Origin: Verrucomicrobia bacterium UBA3841
GTDB taxonomy: Bacteria; Verrucomicrobiota; Kiritimatiellia; RFP12; UBA1067
Assembly: GCA_002392765.1 (NCBI GenBank)
Contig: DGHT01000071.1
Span: 1-64,000 of the forward strand
Length of the DNA stretch: 64,000 bases
Direction of reading: 5' to 3'
Positions 51,071-61,262 of this stretch are shown here, piece after piece (position 1 is the first letter of the stretch; the number at the start of each line of letters is the position of its first letter). The notes under the pieces were generated by a model. The model saw only the letters and a program-made list of their open reading frames with translations, did no database searches and had not been told where the DNA came from. Position numbers and translations under genes: made by a program.

Positions 51071-54000
51071 CTAGTATATCGCCATGATTCCTCCGCGGCG
51101 TCTGGCGGATTCAAACCGAATGTCTTTCAGCCAAACGGCATCGTCGGCTTCAGGCTTTCCGTCCTTGTAGTCCTGCGGGTTGTTCATCGCGAAACGCTGC
51201 GAGAATACAAACGTTACCTCGTGCATTCCCCCTGGAATGTCAACAACGGCATCCGTCCAGGAGTTAGTGCATTCCGTCTGCGTCATTACGGGCGAATCGT
51301 CGAGCAGCACGTCGAAATGCGAATAGTTGTTGCCAGCCAGCATCGCGCCGCCAAAGTACGACTTATGCTTGAACTTCAGTTTCACCGGACCCGCCACCGT
51401 CGCCTTGAGCGGCGTCGTACACTTCTGCGCCTGCGGGGCGGAATCGGTATGGTTATGGCTCCTGATCGACTCTCCATCGTCAACCCAGGGATATTTGAGA
51501 CTGGTCTGCCACAAGCCTCCGGACGGGATGTTGGAGCGTTTGAAAAATTTGACTGTGCGGGAAGGCGACATGACATTGTCTTTCAAACAGGCCGCCTTCA
51601 ACGTCCTGTCTGCTTTGATATCAAGTGAAACCTTCGACTGCGAAGACCAGGCCGTGTCATTGTCTATCACCGGCTCGCTGCCGTCCAAGGTATAGTACAA
51701 TACCGCCCCTTCGACGGGAGGTGCGACAGTCACCTTGATCGAATCCTTGAATACGCACCCGGAAACTATCCGTCTGCCGTTTTCGCCGGTAACAACCGGC
51801 TCGTCGCTGAACGGTTTGACACTGTCGCGCCACTGCGCCACATAACGGCATGTTTCCCGCAAAACTCTGGCGTTGTCGTTATCTGCGTCTCCGAGCGCAA
51901 ATCCGAACTCCCCCGACGATGTAGAGAAGTAAGGCGAGGGATATGCGTAAACGCCCGTCCCGTCAACATCGTACGCCATAATCGTATGGCGTTTGGTCTT
52001 GCCATCCATAAAGTAGCACCCGCGTCCGTAGCTGAACGGCGAATTGATCGTACTCTGCGCCCTTGCGTGTCCGCACCCCATGTTGTGCGCGTTTTCGTGG
52101 ATCATCGTGTGCTGACTGCCGGTATCTACCGCCGCAATGCTGCATACGCTGAAGGCGTCGTCATGGCATCCCGCCACATCGGTGCTGGACGACAGAGGCG
52201 AACTGTTGCCCAAGGTGGCGCCGCTCGTATTGACCAGCAACGTAACGGTATCCGCCCCGTACAGTTCGCGCATTGCGCGCAAAGTTACCGCCGCGCCGTC
52301 TCCCTCCGAAACCGCCGACGGCGCGGTGTCGATATTGTTGTATGTCCCGGACACCCTGCATACGCCTGCCAGCCTGTAGGAATAGGACGTGTCCAGCTTG
52401 TTCGTAGCGAGGATATCGTTCATCCTGCCGATTTGCAATTGGGCAAATTCCTCCAGCGGCCTTTCGCCCATATATGTTTGAGCACCCTTGTCAAATGCGA
52501 CAAGAACATCCACAACGGGAAGTCTGGTCTGATACTCCACGTAATCAGGGTCGCGTTCACAGCAAAGCTGCTTTGTGCTGTCACCCAGAACGGCCTTGTA
52601 CCCTTTCGGCGAAATGTCCAGCCGGCTGATGTCGGCAAATCCGCCCTCCGCCGTCAACAACTGTATTGTTCCTTCTTCGGCCGGGTTTTCCAGGACTATC
52701 TTAAGCTTCGAGCAGTCAAGCGAAACCGATCCCGTTATGTTCAGTGTTGCGCCGTTCGCAATCGTTACTGTTGAATTGTTTACGCTCAGGCCTGCTACCG
52801 ACAGCGAATTCGAGAGCACGAGGCCTGCACTGCGGATATCGAGTTTCGCGGAAGCGAATCCCGACGTGTCGCAGCCCTCCCCGACTGCAAGATACCCGTT
52901 CGTCACGCAGACCTGCGCGCCGGCGTCCGCGGACAGGGAACCCGTCACGACGGCGGATACGGGATTCCAGACGTCGCCTAACGCCGAACCTTCCGCGCAG
53001 CGCAGATTCGCGACCTTGAGCGACCCGCATATTCTGGCGCCCGGGCCGTCGAGAACCACCGCGCCCTCGCCGGTTATCGAACCCGTCCCCGTCAGGCGGG
53101 CGCCTCCGGCGATCTTGTACCCGCCGGCATTGCGGTGTTCGGCGTTCAGCTCGAGCGTCATTCCGCCGCCGACCGTCGTTTCCCCGGCGTATGTCAGCGC
53201 CTGTCCGTTGAAACTGTTCTGCACGAACGTGCCCGTCCCCGAGAGTGTAACGCCGCCGCTTGCATCCGCAAAGTCCGACCTCCCGTCGGCGTAAATAATG
53301 TTGTTGACCAGCCTGGCGTTGTTTGCGAACGTGAATGTCGGCGAGCCGCCGCGAAGATAGACGTACGGATTCTCCGTTTTGGCCGCGCTGGTGTCGAACA
53401 CGGAATCCGCATTCACGGCGATCGCCGGCGCGCCGTTCAGCTCGAACGCCCGGCCGTAGCTCAAATCGCCCGCAACCGTGACTTTGCCGCCGTTGAAGAC
53501 AAGCCTGCGCATGAAGTTCTCCATGCCTCCGAATACGATTTCGCCGCCGTTTTCCACGGTCACGGTCGAATTGGGGCTGCCCGCCAGCGCATCCCTCCCT
53601 TTGAATACGAGACTGCCGCCGGCGACGGCGATCTGCAGGGAACCGAAAAGCCCGTTCCGGTTCCCGTTCTGCGTAAACACAACGGTGCCTTCGCCGACGT
53701 TGAATTTCGCGGACGAATAGTAGTCGCCGGAATTGTTGAAACTGCTGAAAGTCTGCGTGTTCCCGGCGCCGGGCGCAACCGACAAAGTCGAGCCGTTGCC
53801 GACGACAATCGGATTTTCGGGAGCGAATGCGCCCGACGACGGATCCGCAATGGATCCGAACGGCGCATTGAAAGTGCAGGTTTTTCCGTCGGCCACCCTG
53901 AAAGACGATGCGGAAAGCGCGAGCGGAACGTTGAACACGACATTCCCCGCCGGCTGGAACTTTGCGCCGGACACGGACACCATCGCCCCGTCATCTCCTT

Positions 54001-55795
54001 TGTCGAACGTGTACGCCGTGTCGACGGCCGCGAAGGAGACCGATCCAGGCGAGACGGTGCCTTTGACCGTCACCGTCGCCGCAGAGACGCCTTCGAGGTC
54101 GGGGAAAACCGCGCCGTCACCATTCACGAAACAGTTTCCGTTCCACGGCTTTACCGAACTGTCGGAACTCGTCCAGACGCCGCTGCCGCCCCCGTCTCCG
54201 CTCCATGTCAAGCCGTCGTGAAGCGTTATCGAGCGGAAGGACTGCGCAACGCCGTCTACGACCGCACATGCCGTAATCGTCTTCGGCCCGTTGACAAGAT
54301 ACACATAGATGTTTGTGCATGCAGCGGCATGATAGGAATCGACGGTCGGCTTCGTTCCGTCGAGCGTCGTATAGTATATTTCGGCATCCGGATTGGAATT
54401 GGTCAGTGTCACATAAGTCCCGCCATAGAAATACGCCCCGTCAGGGATGTCGTTTCCGCTGTCGTCGAGAAAACGCACGTCCCAGTCGTACGGCAGGACG
54501 TGCTCGCGAAGACCCGCGATGTCGGCATGGGTGAGCATCAGCGTTCCGCGGTTGTCGTTCACGCCCTCGACGCCGAGAGCGCAGCCGTATTCTGCGGGAG
54601 AGATGTCGGGCGTGGAGAAGTACGGCACCGGAGAATATGTGCCCGATGCCGGCGAGGTATGGTCGTACCCCATGATTGTATACCTCTTAACCCCGTCCTT
54701 ATCCTCGAAATGATACCCGCATGAATAGCCGAAGCGGCCCGGGCCGGAACTGTCGCCTTGCCGGTTGCTGTGTCCGCAACCCATGTTGTGGCCCGTTTCA
54801 TGGCTCATCGTATAGCGGCTGTGGACGGTATTTATGTCGCACACGTTGCAGGCGTAGTTCATGCCGTCGAAGTATTCAAGAGTTTTGCCCGCATCGCCGG
54901 AATACTCGAATCCCACACCCGAAGTAGTGCCCTCGGTCCTGTCGATAAGCAAGGTAACCGTATCCGCTCCGCACTTTTCGCGCAATTGATTGATTTTGGC
55001 AAGTTTGCCGGACCTGTTGCGCAAACTTTGAAGCAAAGTATCGTTGATCGCCGACCAGGTATCGTCTATTTCCGCCACACCCGCCAAGCGGTAGCAGAAC
55101 TGTCCGTCAAGTTGCGTATTGGAAAGCACCGTGTTCATCTTGGCGACAGCGTAATCGGCAAAATCCTCGATGCCGTCGAATCCAAGCGCCGCACACTTCG
55201 CCTTCGCCCCATGGTCGAAGGCGACGAGGATGTCGACGACGCTCTTCTGCTCCGCAAGCGGGAATTCGCCGCCTGACGCCCCCAGCAGTCTGCCGGACTT
55301 GACGGCCGGCGCCGTATTCGTTTCTTCCGCGGGCGGCTGCGGAAGCTCGATTTCGCCGCCGCACGTTCCGCACTCGTCCGGCGCGTCCTGCGGATTGTCG
55401 CGCTCGGTGATCGAGACTTTCCCGTCCTTGCAGCGGACCGAATACTGTCTGCCGTTAGCGCAGTCGTCGACCAAAATGCGCGCGCCGTCCCCCGTCACCT
55501 TGACTGTCGCGGATGCAGATCCATTCACGTCGCGCGCGATGAAGCTCCGCCCGGCGATGCCCGCAGGCGGCGCGGCGACTATCTCAAGCGAGAACGACGT
55601 GTCGGCGAAAAGCTTGAGCGTAAGAGTGTCGCCGACGGCCACCGGCGGGACGGCGCCTGCGGGAGCCTGCATCGCGGCGGCACGCGTCTCCGGATATGCG
55701 CAAGGCAGCGGCTCCGCCATCGAAAAGTCCAGCGAACGGTCGGCGGCCATCAGCGACATCGCATTGGCCGTCAGTACTAAAAACATCCTCTTCAC
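51071..55795 (-). CDS. Secreted protein with two zinc-metalloprotease domains around a beta-helix passenger
   Basis: A 1,574-residue exported protein. Start GTG at 55795 with GGGGG upstream; longer frames overlap the previous gene. A signal peptide is followed by a propeptide-like region. Protease 1 has HETGHNMGCGH near 330 (HExxHxxGxxH) and the Met-turn YTIMGY. Protease 2 has HENAHNMGCGH near 1230 and HTIMAY. Both also share VDVLVAFDKGA or VDILVAFDHGA and YRLAGV, so the unit is duplicated whole. Each is followed by a chitobiase/beta-hexosaminidase-like domain (YYTTLDGTKP near 470; LYYTLDGSEP near 1365). Between them about 600 residues of autotransporter-type beta-helix repeats carry no catalytic motif. 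Both zinc sites look intact. It probably cleaves extracellular host or microbial proteins, perhaps mucins given the esterase in the same operon. Confidence 0.85.
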   Translation of the reverse strand: MKRMFLVLTANAMSLMAADRSLDFSMAEPLPCAYPETRAAAMQAPAGAVPPVAVGDTLTLKLFADTSFSLEIVAAPPAGIAGRSFIARDVNGSASATVKVTGDGARILVDDCANGRQYSVRCKDGKVSITERDNPQDAPDECGTCGGEIELPQPPAEETNTAPAVKSGRLLGASGGEFPLAEQKSVVDILVAFDHGAKAKCAALGFDGIEDFADYAVAKMNTVLSNTQLDGQFCYRLAGVAEIDDTWSAINDTLLQSLRNRSGKLAKINQLREKCGADTVTLLIDRTEGTTSGVGFEYSGDAGKTLEYFDGMNYACNVCDINTVHSRYTMSHETGHNMGCGHSNRQGDSSGPGRFGYSCGYHFEDKDGVKRYTIMGYDHTSPASGTYSPVPYFSTPDISPAEYGCALGVEGVNDNRGTLMLTHADIAGLREHVLPYDWDVRFLDDSGNDIPDGAYFYGGTYVTLTNSNPDAEIYYTTLDGTKPTVDSYHAAACTNIYVYLVNGPKTITACAVVDGVAQSFRSITLHDGLTWSGDGGGSGVWTSSDSSVKPWNGNCFVNGDGAVFPDLEGVSAATVTVKGTVSPGSVSFAAVDTAYTFDKGDDGAMVSVSGAKFQPAGNVVFNVPLALSASSFRVADGKTCTFNAPFGSIADPSSGAFAPENPIVVGNGSTLSVAPGAGNTQTFSSFNNSGDYYSSAKFNVGEGTVVFTQNGNRNGLFGSLQIAVAGGSLVFKGRDALAGSPNSTVTVENGGEIVFGGMENFMRRLVFNGGKVTVAGDLSYGRAFELNGAPAIAVNADSVFDTSAAKTENPYVYLRGGSPTFTFANNARLVNNIIYADGRSDFADASGGVTLSGTGTFVQNSFNGQALTYAGETTVGGGMTLELNAEHRNAGGYKIAGGARLTGTGSITGEGAVVLDGPGARICGSLKVANLRCAEGSALGDVWNPVSAVVTGSLSADAGAQVCVTNGYLAVGEGCDTSGFASAKLDIRSAGLVLSNSLSVAGLSVNNSTVTIANGATLNITGSVSLDCSKLKIVLENPAEEGTIQLLTAEGGFADISRLDISPKGYKAVLGDSTKQLCCERDPDYVEYQTRLPVVDVLVAFDKGAQTYMGERPLEEFAQLQIGRMNDILATNKLDTSYSYRLAGVCRVSGTYNNIDTAPSAVSEGDGAAVTLRAMRELYGADTVTLLVNTSGATLGNSSPLSSSTDVAGCHDDAFSVCSIAAVDTGSQHTMIHENAHNMGCGHARAQSTINSPFSYGRGCYFMDGKTKRHTIMAYDVDGTGVYAYPSPYFSTSSGEFGFALGDADNDNARVLRETCRYVAQWRDSVKPFSDEPVVTGENGRRIVSGCVFKDSIKVTVAPPVEGAVLYYTLDGSEPVIDNDTAWSSQSKVSLDIKADRTLKAACLKDNVMSPSRTVKFFKRSNIPSGGLWQTSLKYPWVDDGESIRSHNHTDSAPQAQKCTTPLKATVAGPVKLKFKHKSYFGGAMLAGNNYSHFDVLLDDSPVMTQTECTNSWTDAVVDIPGGMHEVTFVFSQRFAMNNPQDYKDGKPEADDAVWLKDIRFESARRRGGIMAIY

Positions 55796-55847
55796 GATTA
55801 GCCCCCTTTCCTCTTTCCGCTCCGCCGCCGTGAAACAGGCGCAGCCG

Positions 55848-57470
55848 TCACTTCGCCAACGCCTGCGCGGCGGCGGCCGCCGCCATGTCCGCGAATGCGG
55901 TCTTGTCGCGCGGATGGACGTCGTTCGGCTCTCCAAGCCCGGCCGCGAACGTATCCACGAAAACGGCGCCCGTTTCCCCGCAGACCTGCTTCTGCGCGGC
56001 ACGGTACTGCTCCCACGGACGGTTCATCTTCGGAAGTCCCATCATGATAAACGGGACCTTCCTGTCGCCGCGAAGTTCGGCAACGACGGCGCGGAGAGTC
56101 TCGAGCTGGTAGTCGCGGTCCGTGGGACGGTCCGGGGAGACGCAGGTCGTGGCGTTCGACTCTCCCTGGTACCAGAGGATGCCGTCGATGCGCACGCCGC
56201 TTTCCTTTATGCGCTTTATGCCGCAGTCGTACATGAGCGACACGGGCCACCAGTACGCCTCTTCCTTGTTGCCGCGGCGGCGCGGATATTCCCTCGCGAC
56301 CCACGCGCACGGGAAATCGGAATTGAGATCGAGACGCCTCCTGTTCGTCGCGATCGCCGCGAGGTGCGGATAGACGGGTTTTCCGTCTTTGCCGACGGCG
56401 CACATCGTCTGCTCCGAAAGGAACGATTCTGTCGGCGCGCCGCCCGCCGCCACGTAGAGCATGCATATTCGCCTGCCCGTCGCCTCGGCGCGGCGGATCG
56501 CGAAACTGACGCCGAACGCACTCTTCCTCAGCGCGTTCTCGCGGTTGAGTTTCGTCCATTTCCCGGTGTTGAAATCCCAGAAGCGGATGTCTACGCGGTC
56601 GAGGCGCGCAAGCTCGGACTCGACGCGCTCTTTCTCCTTCGCGGTCGCATTGAACTCGCCCCACCCCTTCTGCATGTTGGACTGTCCGGCGCAGATCCAC
56701 GTTTCCGTCTCCCCGCCGACGGGAATGTCCACGACCTCCCGGCGCACGGGGCCGGTCAGCGCGGCAAAAGTCTTTTCAGCGATTATTCTCGCGCCCTTGG
56801 CGTCCGGATGGATCTTGTCGCGCGCGAATATCTCATCCATATCCTCCCTGAGAGGATCCTGCATGTCTATGCCGGTCGCGCCGGAGATCCACGCGATCTC
56901 TTCGAGATCCGCCTGCATGAGGAATGGTTCGGGACTGCGGTGGAACTTCTGACCCTGCGCAAGCGGCGAGAGTTTCGTCCAGACGAACAGCCTGTTCGCT
57001 CCCGCGGCCTTGTAGTCGCCGAGAAGCGCAAGGTAGTCGGAGACGAACTGTCTGCGCTTTCTGCCGCCCGTGTATTCCTTGATGTACTCGCCGTTGTCGT
57101 TTATGCCGAGGTTGCATATCACGATGTCGGGCTTCCAATCGAGCGCCGCCTTGTGTTCGCGCATGTAACGGAAGCCGCGCTTCTCGCTGCCGCGCATCGA
57201 GTCGAGATATATCCCGCGCCCCGGATTCCCGAAATTGCGCACTTCGTACTGCCCCGGAAACGCGAGATCAAGCATCTGCTGGAGCCTGACCGGATACGAT
57301 TCCTTGTTCCTGTCCGCAAGACCCGTCCCATAGGTTATCGAATCGCCTACGCAGGCGATTTTCACGGGCGGCTCGCCCGGACGTCCGAACACCTCTCCGG
57401 CGTTGTCGCGTATCGCCGGAAGTACCGCCGCCTGGATGACGGCGCAAAAGACGAATTGCCTTCCGTCCAT
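55848..57470 (-). CDS. GDSL esterase fused to a sialate O-acetylesterase domain
   Basis: A 540-residue protein with two SGNH-type hydrolase domains. The first has GDSITYG near residue 42, CNLGINDNG near 125 and a final DKIHPDAKG. The second has the sialate O-acetylesterase signature WICAGQSNM near 260 and WYQGESN near 430, with a late NDVHPRDK. Such enzymes remove acetyl groups from sialic acids, xylans or other glycans. The N-terminus is weakly hydrophobic (FVFCAVIQAAVLPA), so export is likely but not certain. AAGGAAGG precedes the ATG. It lies between an MFS transporter and the protease, probably in one operon. Confidence 0.85.
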   Translation of the reverse strand: MDGRQFVFCAVIQAAVLPAIRDNAGEVFGRPGEPPVKIACVGDSITYGTGLADRNKESYPVRLQQMLDLAFPGQYEVRNFGNPGRGIYLDSMRGSEKRGFRYMREHKAALDWKPDIVICNLGINDNGEYIKEYTGGRKRRQFVSDYLALLGDYKAAGANRLFVWTKLSPLAQGQKFHRSPEPFLMQADLEEIAWISGATGIDMQDPLREDMDEIFARDKIHPDAKGARIIAEKTFAALTGPVRREVVDIPVGGETETWICAGQSNMQKGWGEFNATAKEKERVESELARLDRVDIRFWDFNTGKWTKLNRENALRKSAFGVSFAIRRAEATGRRICMLYVAAGGAPTESFLSEQTMCAVGKDGKPVYPHLAAIATNRRRLDLNSDFPCAWVAREYPRRRGNKEEAYWWPVSLMYDCGIKRIKESGVRIDGILWYQGESNATTCVSPDRPTDRDYQLETLRAVVAELRGDRKVPFIMMGLPKMNRPWEQYRAAQKQVCGETGAVFVDTFAAGLGEPNDVHPRDKTAFADMAAAAAAQALAK

Positions 57471-57488
57471 TATCGTCCACCTTCCTTG

Positions 57489-58772
57489 TCATTTTGCGGC
57501 GCGCGAAGCGGAGTTGCGCAACGACACCGCGTTGAGGATGTTGAGCGTGTATGCGATTACGAGAAGCGAGACGACGGCGACATATCCGTGGCCGCCCTCG
57601 CCGTATCCGCCGAATGCTTTGGCGACGGCCATCGCCGCCTGGTTGCCGGCAAGGCCGGCGAAACCCCACGCCGAAAGGACGGCCCCGTGGATCTTGGAGA
57701 TGTTCGTCATGCCGAAGTGGTCGGCGAGAATCGCCGGGATGACGGAAAAGCCCGCGCCGTAGCACGCGTTGATGACTAGAAGCGCGATGCCGATCATCGG
57801 AGGCCAGAAGCTCAAAGTCATGATTCCGGCCGATATGGAAAGAATCAGAAGAAGGATGTTGATGCGTCTCGCGAGCCGGTCGGACCACCAGGCGAACATG
57901 AATCTGCCGCCGCCGTTCATGATGCCGCAAAGCGCGATGACCGCAGTGACGACCCCTTCGGAATACCCGACGGCGGACGTTTTCATCATCTGTTTGGCGA
58001 GCGGTATGAGGCAGAGGCCGGCGGAAATGTTCAGGAACATGAACAGCCACGATTGCCAGAAAAAGCGGTTGCGGAAAAGATCCATGTAGCTGAATTCGAG
58101 CGACGGAATCCCGTGTCCGAAACTCTGCACCTGGACTTTCGGCTTTTTCAGAAGGAAACACGCCGCGATCATCGGCACGGCGTAGAATATCGCGTAAGCG
58201 TGGAATACGCTGGTGATCCCGTATTCCATGAATCCCCTCAACTGGAACGACGCCACCGACACCCCCGGCGTCCCCCAGTGGATGCCGCTGAAGAGGATCG
58301 TGGAAAGCGTCGATCCCAGTCCGAAGGATATGATCGGCAGCGCGGCGGCGATCGCCTTGTGCTCAGGGAACCAGAGCATCATCGTCTTTACCGGCGAAAT
58401 GTAGATGATTCCCGTCCCCAGCCCTATCAGGAAACCGTAGCCCGCATAGATCGTTCCGAGAGACTTCATGTGTATTCCGGCCTCGGTGACGAGAAGACCC
58501 GAAAGGAACAGCGTCGTTCCGATAATCGTCGAAAGGCGAATGTTCTTCTCGACGATCTTGCCGAAAAACGCCGCGCCCATTCCAAGGAAGAATATGCCGA
58601 GCGAGAATGCGAACTGCACCTGCTTCTGGAGCTGCTCGACGATCTCCCTGCCCGCTTCGGCTCCGGCGAGATGGCGCGCGATCTCCGTGGAGAAGTTTGT
58701 GAACGCATATATCTGGCCGACGGAAACCGCCAGCAGGATCGCGGGCAGTATCGCCCGCATGAACCGTTTCAT
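57489..58772 (-). CDS. Major facilitator transporter, oxalate/formate antiporter (OFA) type
   Basis: A 427-residue membrane protein with about 12 hydrophobic segments. The first helix SVGQIYAFTNFSTEIAR and YAGYGFLIGLGTGIIYISPV then MLWFPEHKAIAAALPIISFG match OFA-family MFS proteins, which often exchange small organic acids. GGAGG lies seven bases before the ATG. It leads the operon with the esterase and protease, so an acetate or carboxylate role would fit, but the substrate is unknown. Confidence 0.85.
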   Translation of the reverse strand: MKRFMRAILPAILLAVSVGQIYAFTNFSTEIARHLAGAEAGREIVEQLQKQVQFAFSLGIFFLGMGAAFFGKIVEKNIRLSTIIGTTLFLSGLLVTEAGIHMKSLGTIYAGYGFLIGLGTGIIYISPVKTMMLWFPEHKAIAAALPIISFGLGSTLSTILFSGIHWGTPGVSVASFQLRGFMEYGITSVFHAYAIFYAVPMIAACFLLKKPKVQVQSFGHGIPSLEFSYMDLFRNRFFWQSWLFMFLNISAGLCLIPLAKQMMKTSAVGYSEGVVTAVIALCGIMNGGGRFMFAWWSDRLARRINILLLILSISAGIMTLSFWPPMIGIALLVINACYGAGFSVIPAILADHFGMTNISKIHGAVLSAWGFAGLAGNQAAMAVAKAFGGYGEGGHGYVAVVSLLVIAYTLNILNAVSLRNSASRAAK

Positions 58773-58831
58773 TTGCCGTTCCTCCTTTTCAATTATTGGC
58801 CGCCGGTCGCCGGCGAATTCGGGTTTACAGT

Positions 58832-58840
58832 ATTATATCA
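58832..58840 (-). promoter_or_regulatory. Extended -10 promoter of the transporter/esterase/protease operon
   Basis: TGATATAAT on the minus strand; predicted start near 58825 with a 53-base leader ending in a GGAGG ribosome site. The -35 region is poor (CTGAAA with 18-base spacing). Confidence 0.55.
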
Positions 58841-58958
58841 TATTTCCCGTCTTTTTTTCAGACAGGATTTTGTTGAATGTTGCCAATAACGAAACTTCGC
58901 GCACTTCGCGAACTTGGCGTGAAATATATTCGGAGGGCAATTGCCTCTTGCGACCTTG

Positions 58959-59828
58959 CTACTCGGCGGCACGCACGCGGGAGATGTCGCGCGCGCCCAG
59001 AACGGCCATCACAAGGCGGTCTACGCCCAGAGCCACGCCCGCCGCGCCGCCGATCGAAGGCAGACAGTCGATGAAACCGGTGTCCGGCGGATAGTCCGCC
59101 TCCCCAAGCCTGGCCCGCTCCTCCCTGGCCTCCGCGAAGCGCCGGCGCTGTTCGTCCGGATCGCAAAGTTCGGTAAAGCAGTTGGCGAGTTCCATGCCGT
59201 CCCAGTAGAACTCCCAGCGCTCGGCCGCGCCGTCCGAAACTTTCGCAAGACTCGCGCACTGCGGCGGATATCCTTCCAAAAACACGCCTCCCCCTGCTTC
59301 CGCCAGGGCCGGCTCGATCTTGAGAGCCATGTCCGTATCGAATCTGTCGGCGTCCCACGCGACCCACGGATCCCACCCTGCATGCCTGAGGTACGCCTCG
59401 CGCACGGTCAGCCGGCGGAAACGCCGCCCGCCGCCCGGCGCGCCAGGCGCATCCATGCCGAGACTCGACAGCAGACCTTCGAGATCGACGGCGATATCCA
59501 TCCACGTCGCATCCCTGCGGTACCATTCGAGCATCGTGAATTCCGGGCTGTGCCGCGAACCTTTCTCTCCGTCCCTGAAGCACGGCCCGATCTGATATAT
59601 CTTCTCCATGCCCGCGGCGAGAAGCTTTTTCATCTGCAGTTCGGGAGAAGCGCGCAAAAACCCGCCCGTCGCGACGGGCGGACAGTCGATATGGCACTCG
59701 GGGGCGGGCGCGGCGATTCTGACAGGCGTTTCGACCTCAGTGAAGCCGAGTCCGTCGAAATACGCCCTGACCGCGCGCACGACGGCGGACCGGCGCTCGA
59801 TCGCCGCGATATCGGTGTCAGCCCACAT
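58959..59828 (-). CDS. epmA: EF-P lysine-lysyl-tRNA-synthetase-like ligase EpmA (PoxA/GenX)
   Basis: A 289-residue class II synthetase core without an anticodon domain, as in EpmA, which attaches beta-lysine to elongation factor P. Motif 2 is FRDGEKGSRHSPEFTMLEWY near 85 and motif 3 is GVALGVDRLVM near 265. The N-terminus has VRAYFDGLGFTEVETPV. A full lysyl-tRNA synthetase would have about 200 more residues. The ATG overlaps the rhamnulokinase stop by 11 bases. EpmB and EF-P genes are not in this window. Confidence 0.85.
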   Translation of the reverse strand: MWADTDIAAIERRSAVVRAVRAYFDGLGFTEVETPVRIAAPAPECHIDCPPVATGGFLRASPELQMKKLLAAGMEKIYQIGPCFRDGEKGSRHSPEFTMLEWYRRDATWMDIAVDLEGLLSSLGMDAPGAPGGGRRFRRLTVREAYLRHAGWDPWVAWDADRFDTDMALKIEPALAEAGGGVFLEGYPPQCASLAKVSDGAAERWEFYWDGMELANCFTELCDPDEQRRRFAEAREERARLGEADYPPDTGFIDCLPSIGGAAGVALGVDRLVMAVLGARDISRVRAAE

Positions 59829-61239
59829 CTATCGCCCTGCGCGCCTCTTCAAGTGACGCAAACTCGCCGCCCGCGATCATCTGGACGATAAGATTGCCTA
59901 TGGCCGTCCCTTCCACCGGACCTGCGAACACCTTGAGCCCGGTGGCCTTTTCCGTCAGCTCGTTCAAGTAGCCGTCCTGGCATCCGCCTCCGACGATGTT
60001 CATGGAAGTGTACGTCCTGCCGGTGAGATGCGACAGATTCCGCACCGACTCCGCGTAGCACTGCGCGAGGGACAGATAGACGCATTTCATCAAATCCCCG
60101 ACCGTGGCGGGCGGATTCCCCGCCGCGGATGTCGCGGCGAGAATCTCCCCGATCATCGACTGCGGATTCATGAACCTCTGGTCGTTGACATCCACCGTTC
60201 CGCCGTACGAACTCGCGCGGGCGAGGTCCGACAGTTCGCCGAACGAATACTCCCCTTCCGCCTTGCGCCCGGAAATGCGCGCAAGAGCGGCGGCCGTCGC
60301 GCCGCCGTCGCGCCCTTCGACGTACGACACTCCGTTGAGCTCGCGGCGGATCGACTGTATCATCCAAAGGCCCATGATGTTCTTGAGATATCTGTAGCGG
60401 CCCCATGCGCCGCCCTCGTTCGTGAAATTGGCCTCGCACGATTCCGCCGTCGTTATGGGGCTGTCGTTCTCGACGCCGAGCAGCGACCACGTGCCGCTCG
60501 AAAGGTACACCGCCCTGTCATCGCGCGCCGGCACTGCAAGATACGCCGAACCGGTGTCGTGCATGGCGGGCAGAACGACCTTTACGCCGCGATATTCTCC
60601 CACCGTCGCGCCCGGCATCTCGAGTTTCCCGAAAATGCGGCGCGGGAGCCCGAGCCTGTCTATCAGATCGAAATCCCAATCCTTCGCGGCGGCATCCAGA
60701 AGAGCGGTCGTGGACGAATCCGTGTACTCGTGCACGATGTTTCCGGTAAGCGCGTAATTGAGATATTCGGGGATGGTAAGGAACGATGCGGCCGCTTCAA
60801 GCTGCCCGGGATGCTCCTTTTTAAGCGCCCAGAGCTGGTAGATCGTGTTGAAGCTCGTCTTCTGTATGCCGGTCCTGGCGTACAGTTCCGGAAACGGCAT
60901 GACGGAGGATTCGATTTCGCGATCCGCCCCCGCCGTGCGCGCGTCGCGGTAGGCGACCGCGTCGCCGATCCGCCTGCCGGAAGCGTCCAGGAGAACGAAA
61001 TCCACGCCCCAGGTGTCGATTCCGATCGACTCGAACGAATCCTTCTCAAGCGCGGCGTCTATGCCCTGCTTCACGGAAGCGACGAGCTTGTCGACGTCCC
61101 AGCAGTCGTGTCCGTCCTTGCGGACCTGTCCGTTCTGGAACCTGAAAACCTCCTCGAGGGCGATTTTGCCGTCGCGCACCGTTCCTGCGATGTGGCGTCC
61201 GGAACTGGCGCCGATGTCGATGGCAAGATATTTTTTCAT
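59818..61239 (-). CDS. rhaB: Rhamnulokinase
   Basis: A 473-residue FGGY-type sugar kinase matching rhamnulokinase, which phosphorylates L-rhamnulose. Visible are AIDIGASSGRHIAG near residue 6, GIDTWGVDFVLLD near 75, YRDARTAGA, SSGTWSLLGVEN near 260 and the C-terminal NIVGGGCQDGYLNE near 400. I use the ATG at 61239; upstream in-frame codons lack a better ribosome site. No rhaA, rhaD or rhamnose regulator is adjacent, so it may serve scavenging of rhamnose or fucose from glycans with the rest of the pathway elsewhere. Confidence 0.88.
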   Translation of the reverse strand: MKKYLAIDIGASSGRHIAGTVRDGKIALEEVFRFQNGQVRKDGHDCWDVDKLVASVKQGIDAALEKDSFESIGIDTWGVDFVLLDASGRRIGDAVAYRDARTAGADREIESSVMPFPELYARTGIQKTSFNTIYQLWALKKEHPGQLEAAASFLTIPEYLNYALTGNIVHEYTDSSTTALLDAAAKDWDFDLIDRLGLPRRIFGKLEMPGATVGEYRGVKVVLPAMHDTGSAYLAVPARDDRAVYLSSGTWSLLGVENDSPITTAESCEANFTNEGGAWGRYRYLKNIMGLWMIQSIRRELNGVSYVEGRDGGATAAALARISGRKAEGEYSFGELSDLARASSYGGTVDVNDQRFMNPQSMIGEILAATSAAGNPPATVGDLMKCVYLSLAQCYAESVRNLSHLTGRTYTSMNIVGGGCQDGYLNELTEKATGLKVFAGPVEGTAIGNLIVQMIAGGEFASLEEARRAIDVG

Positions 61240-61262
61240 ATACGTCATTCCTTTCTTTCCGA

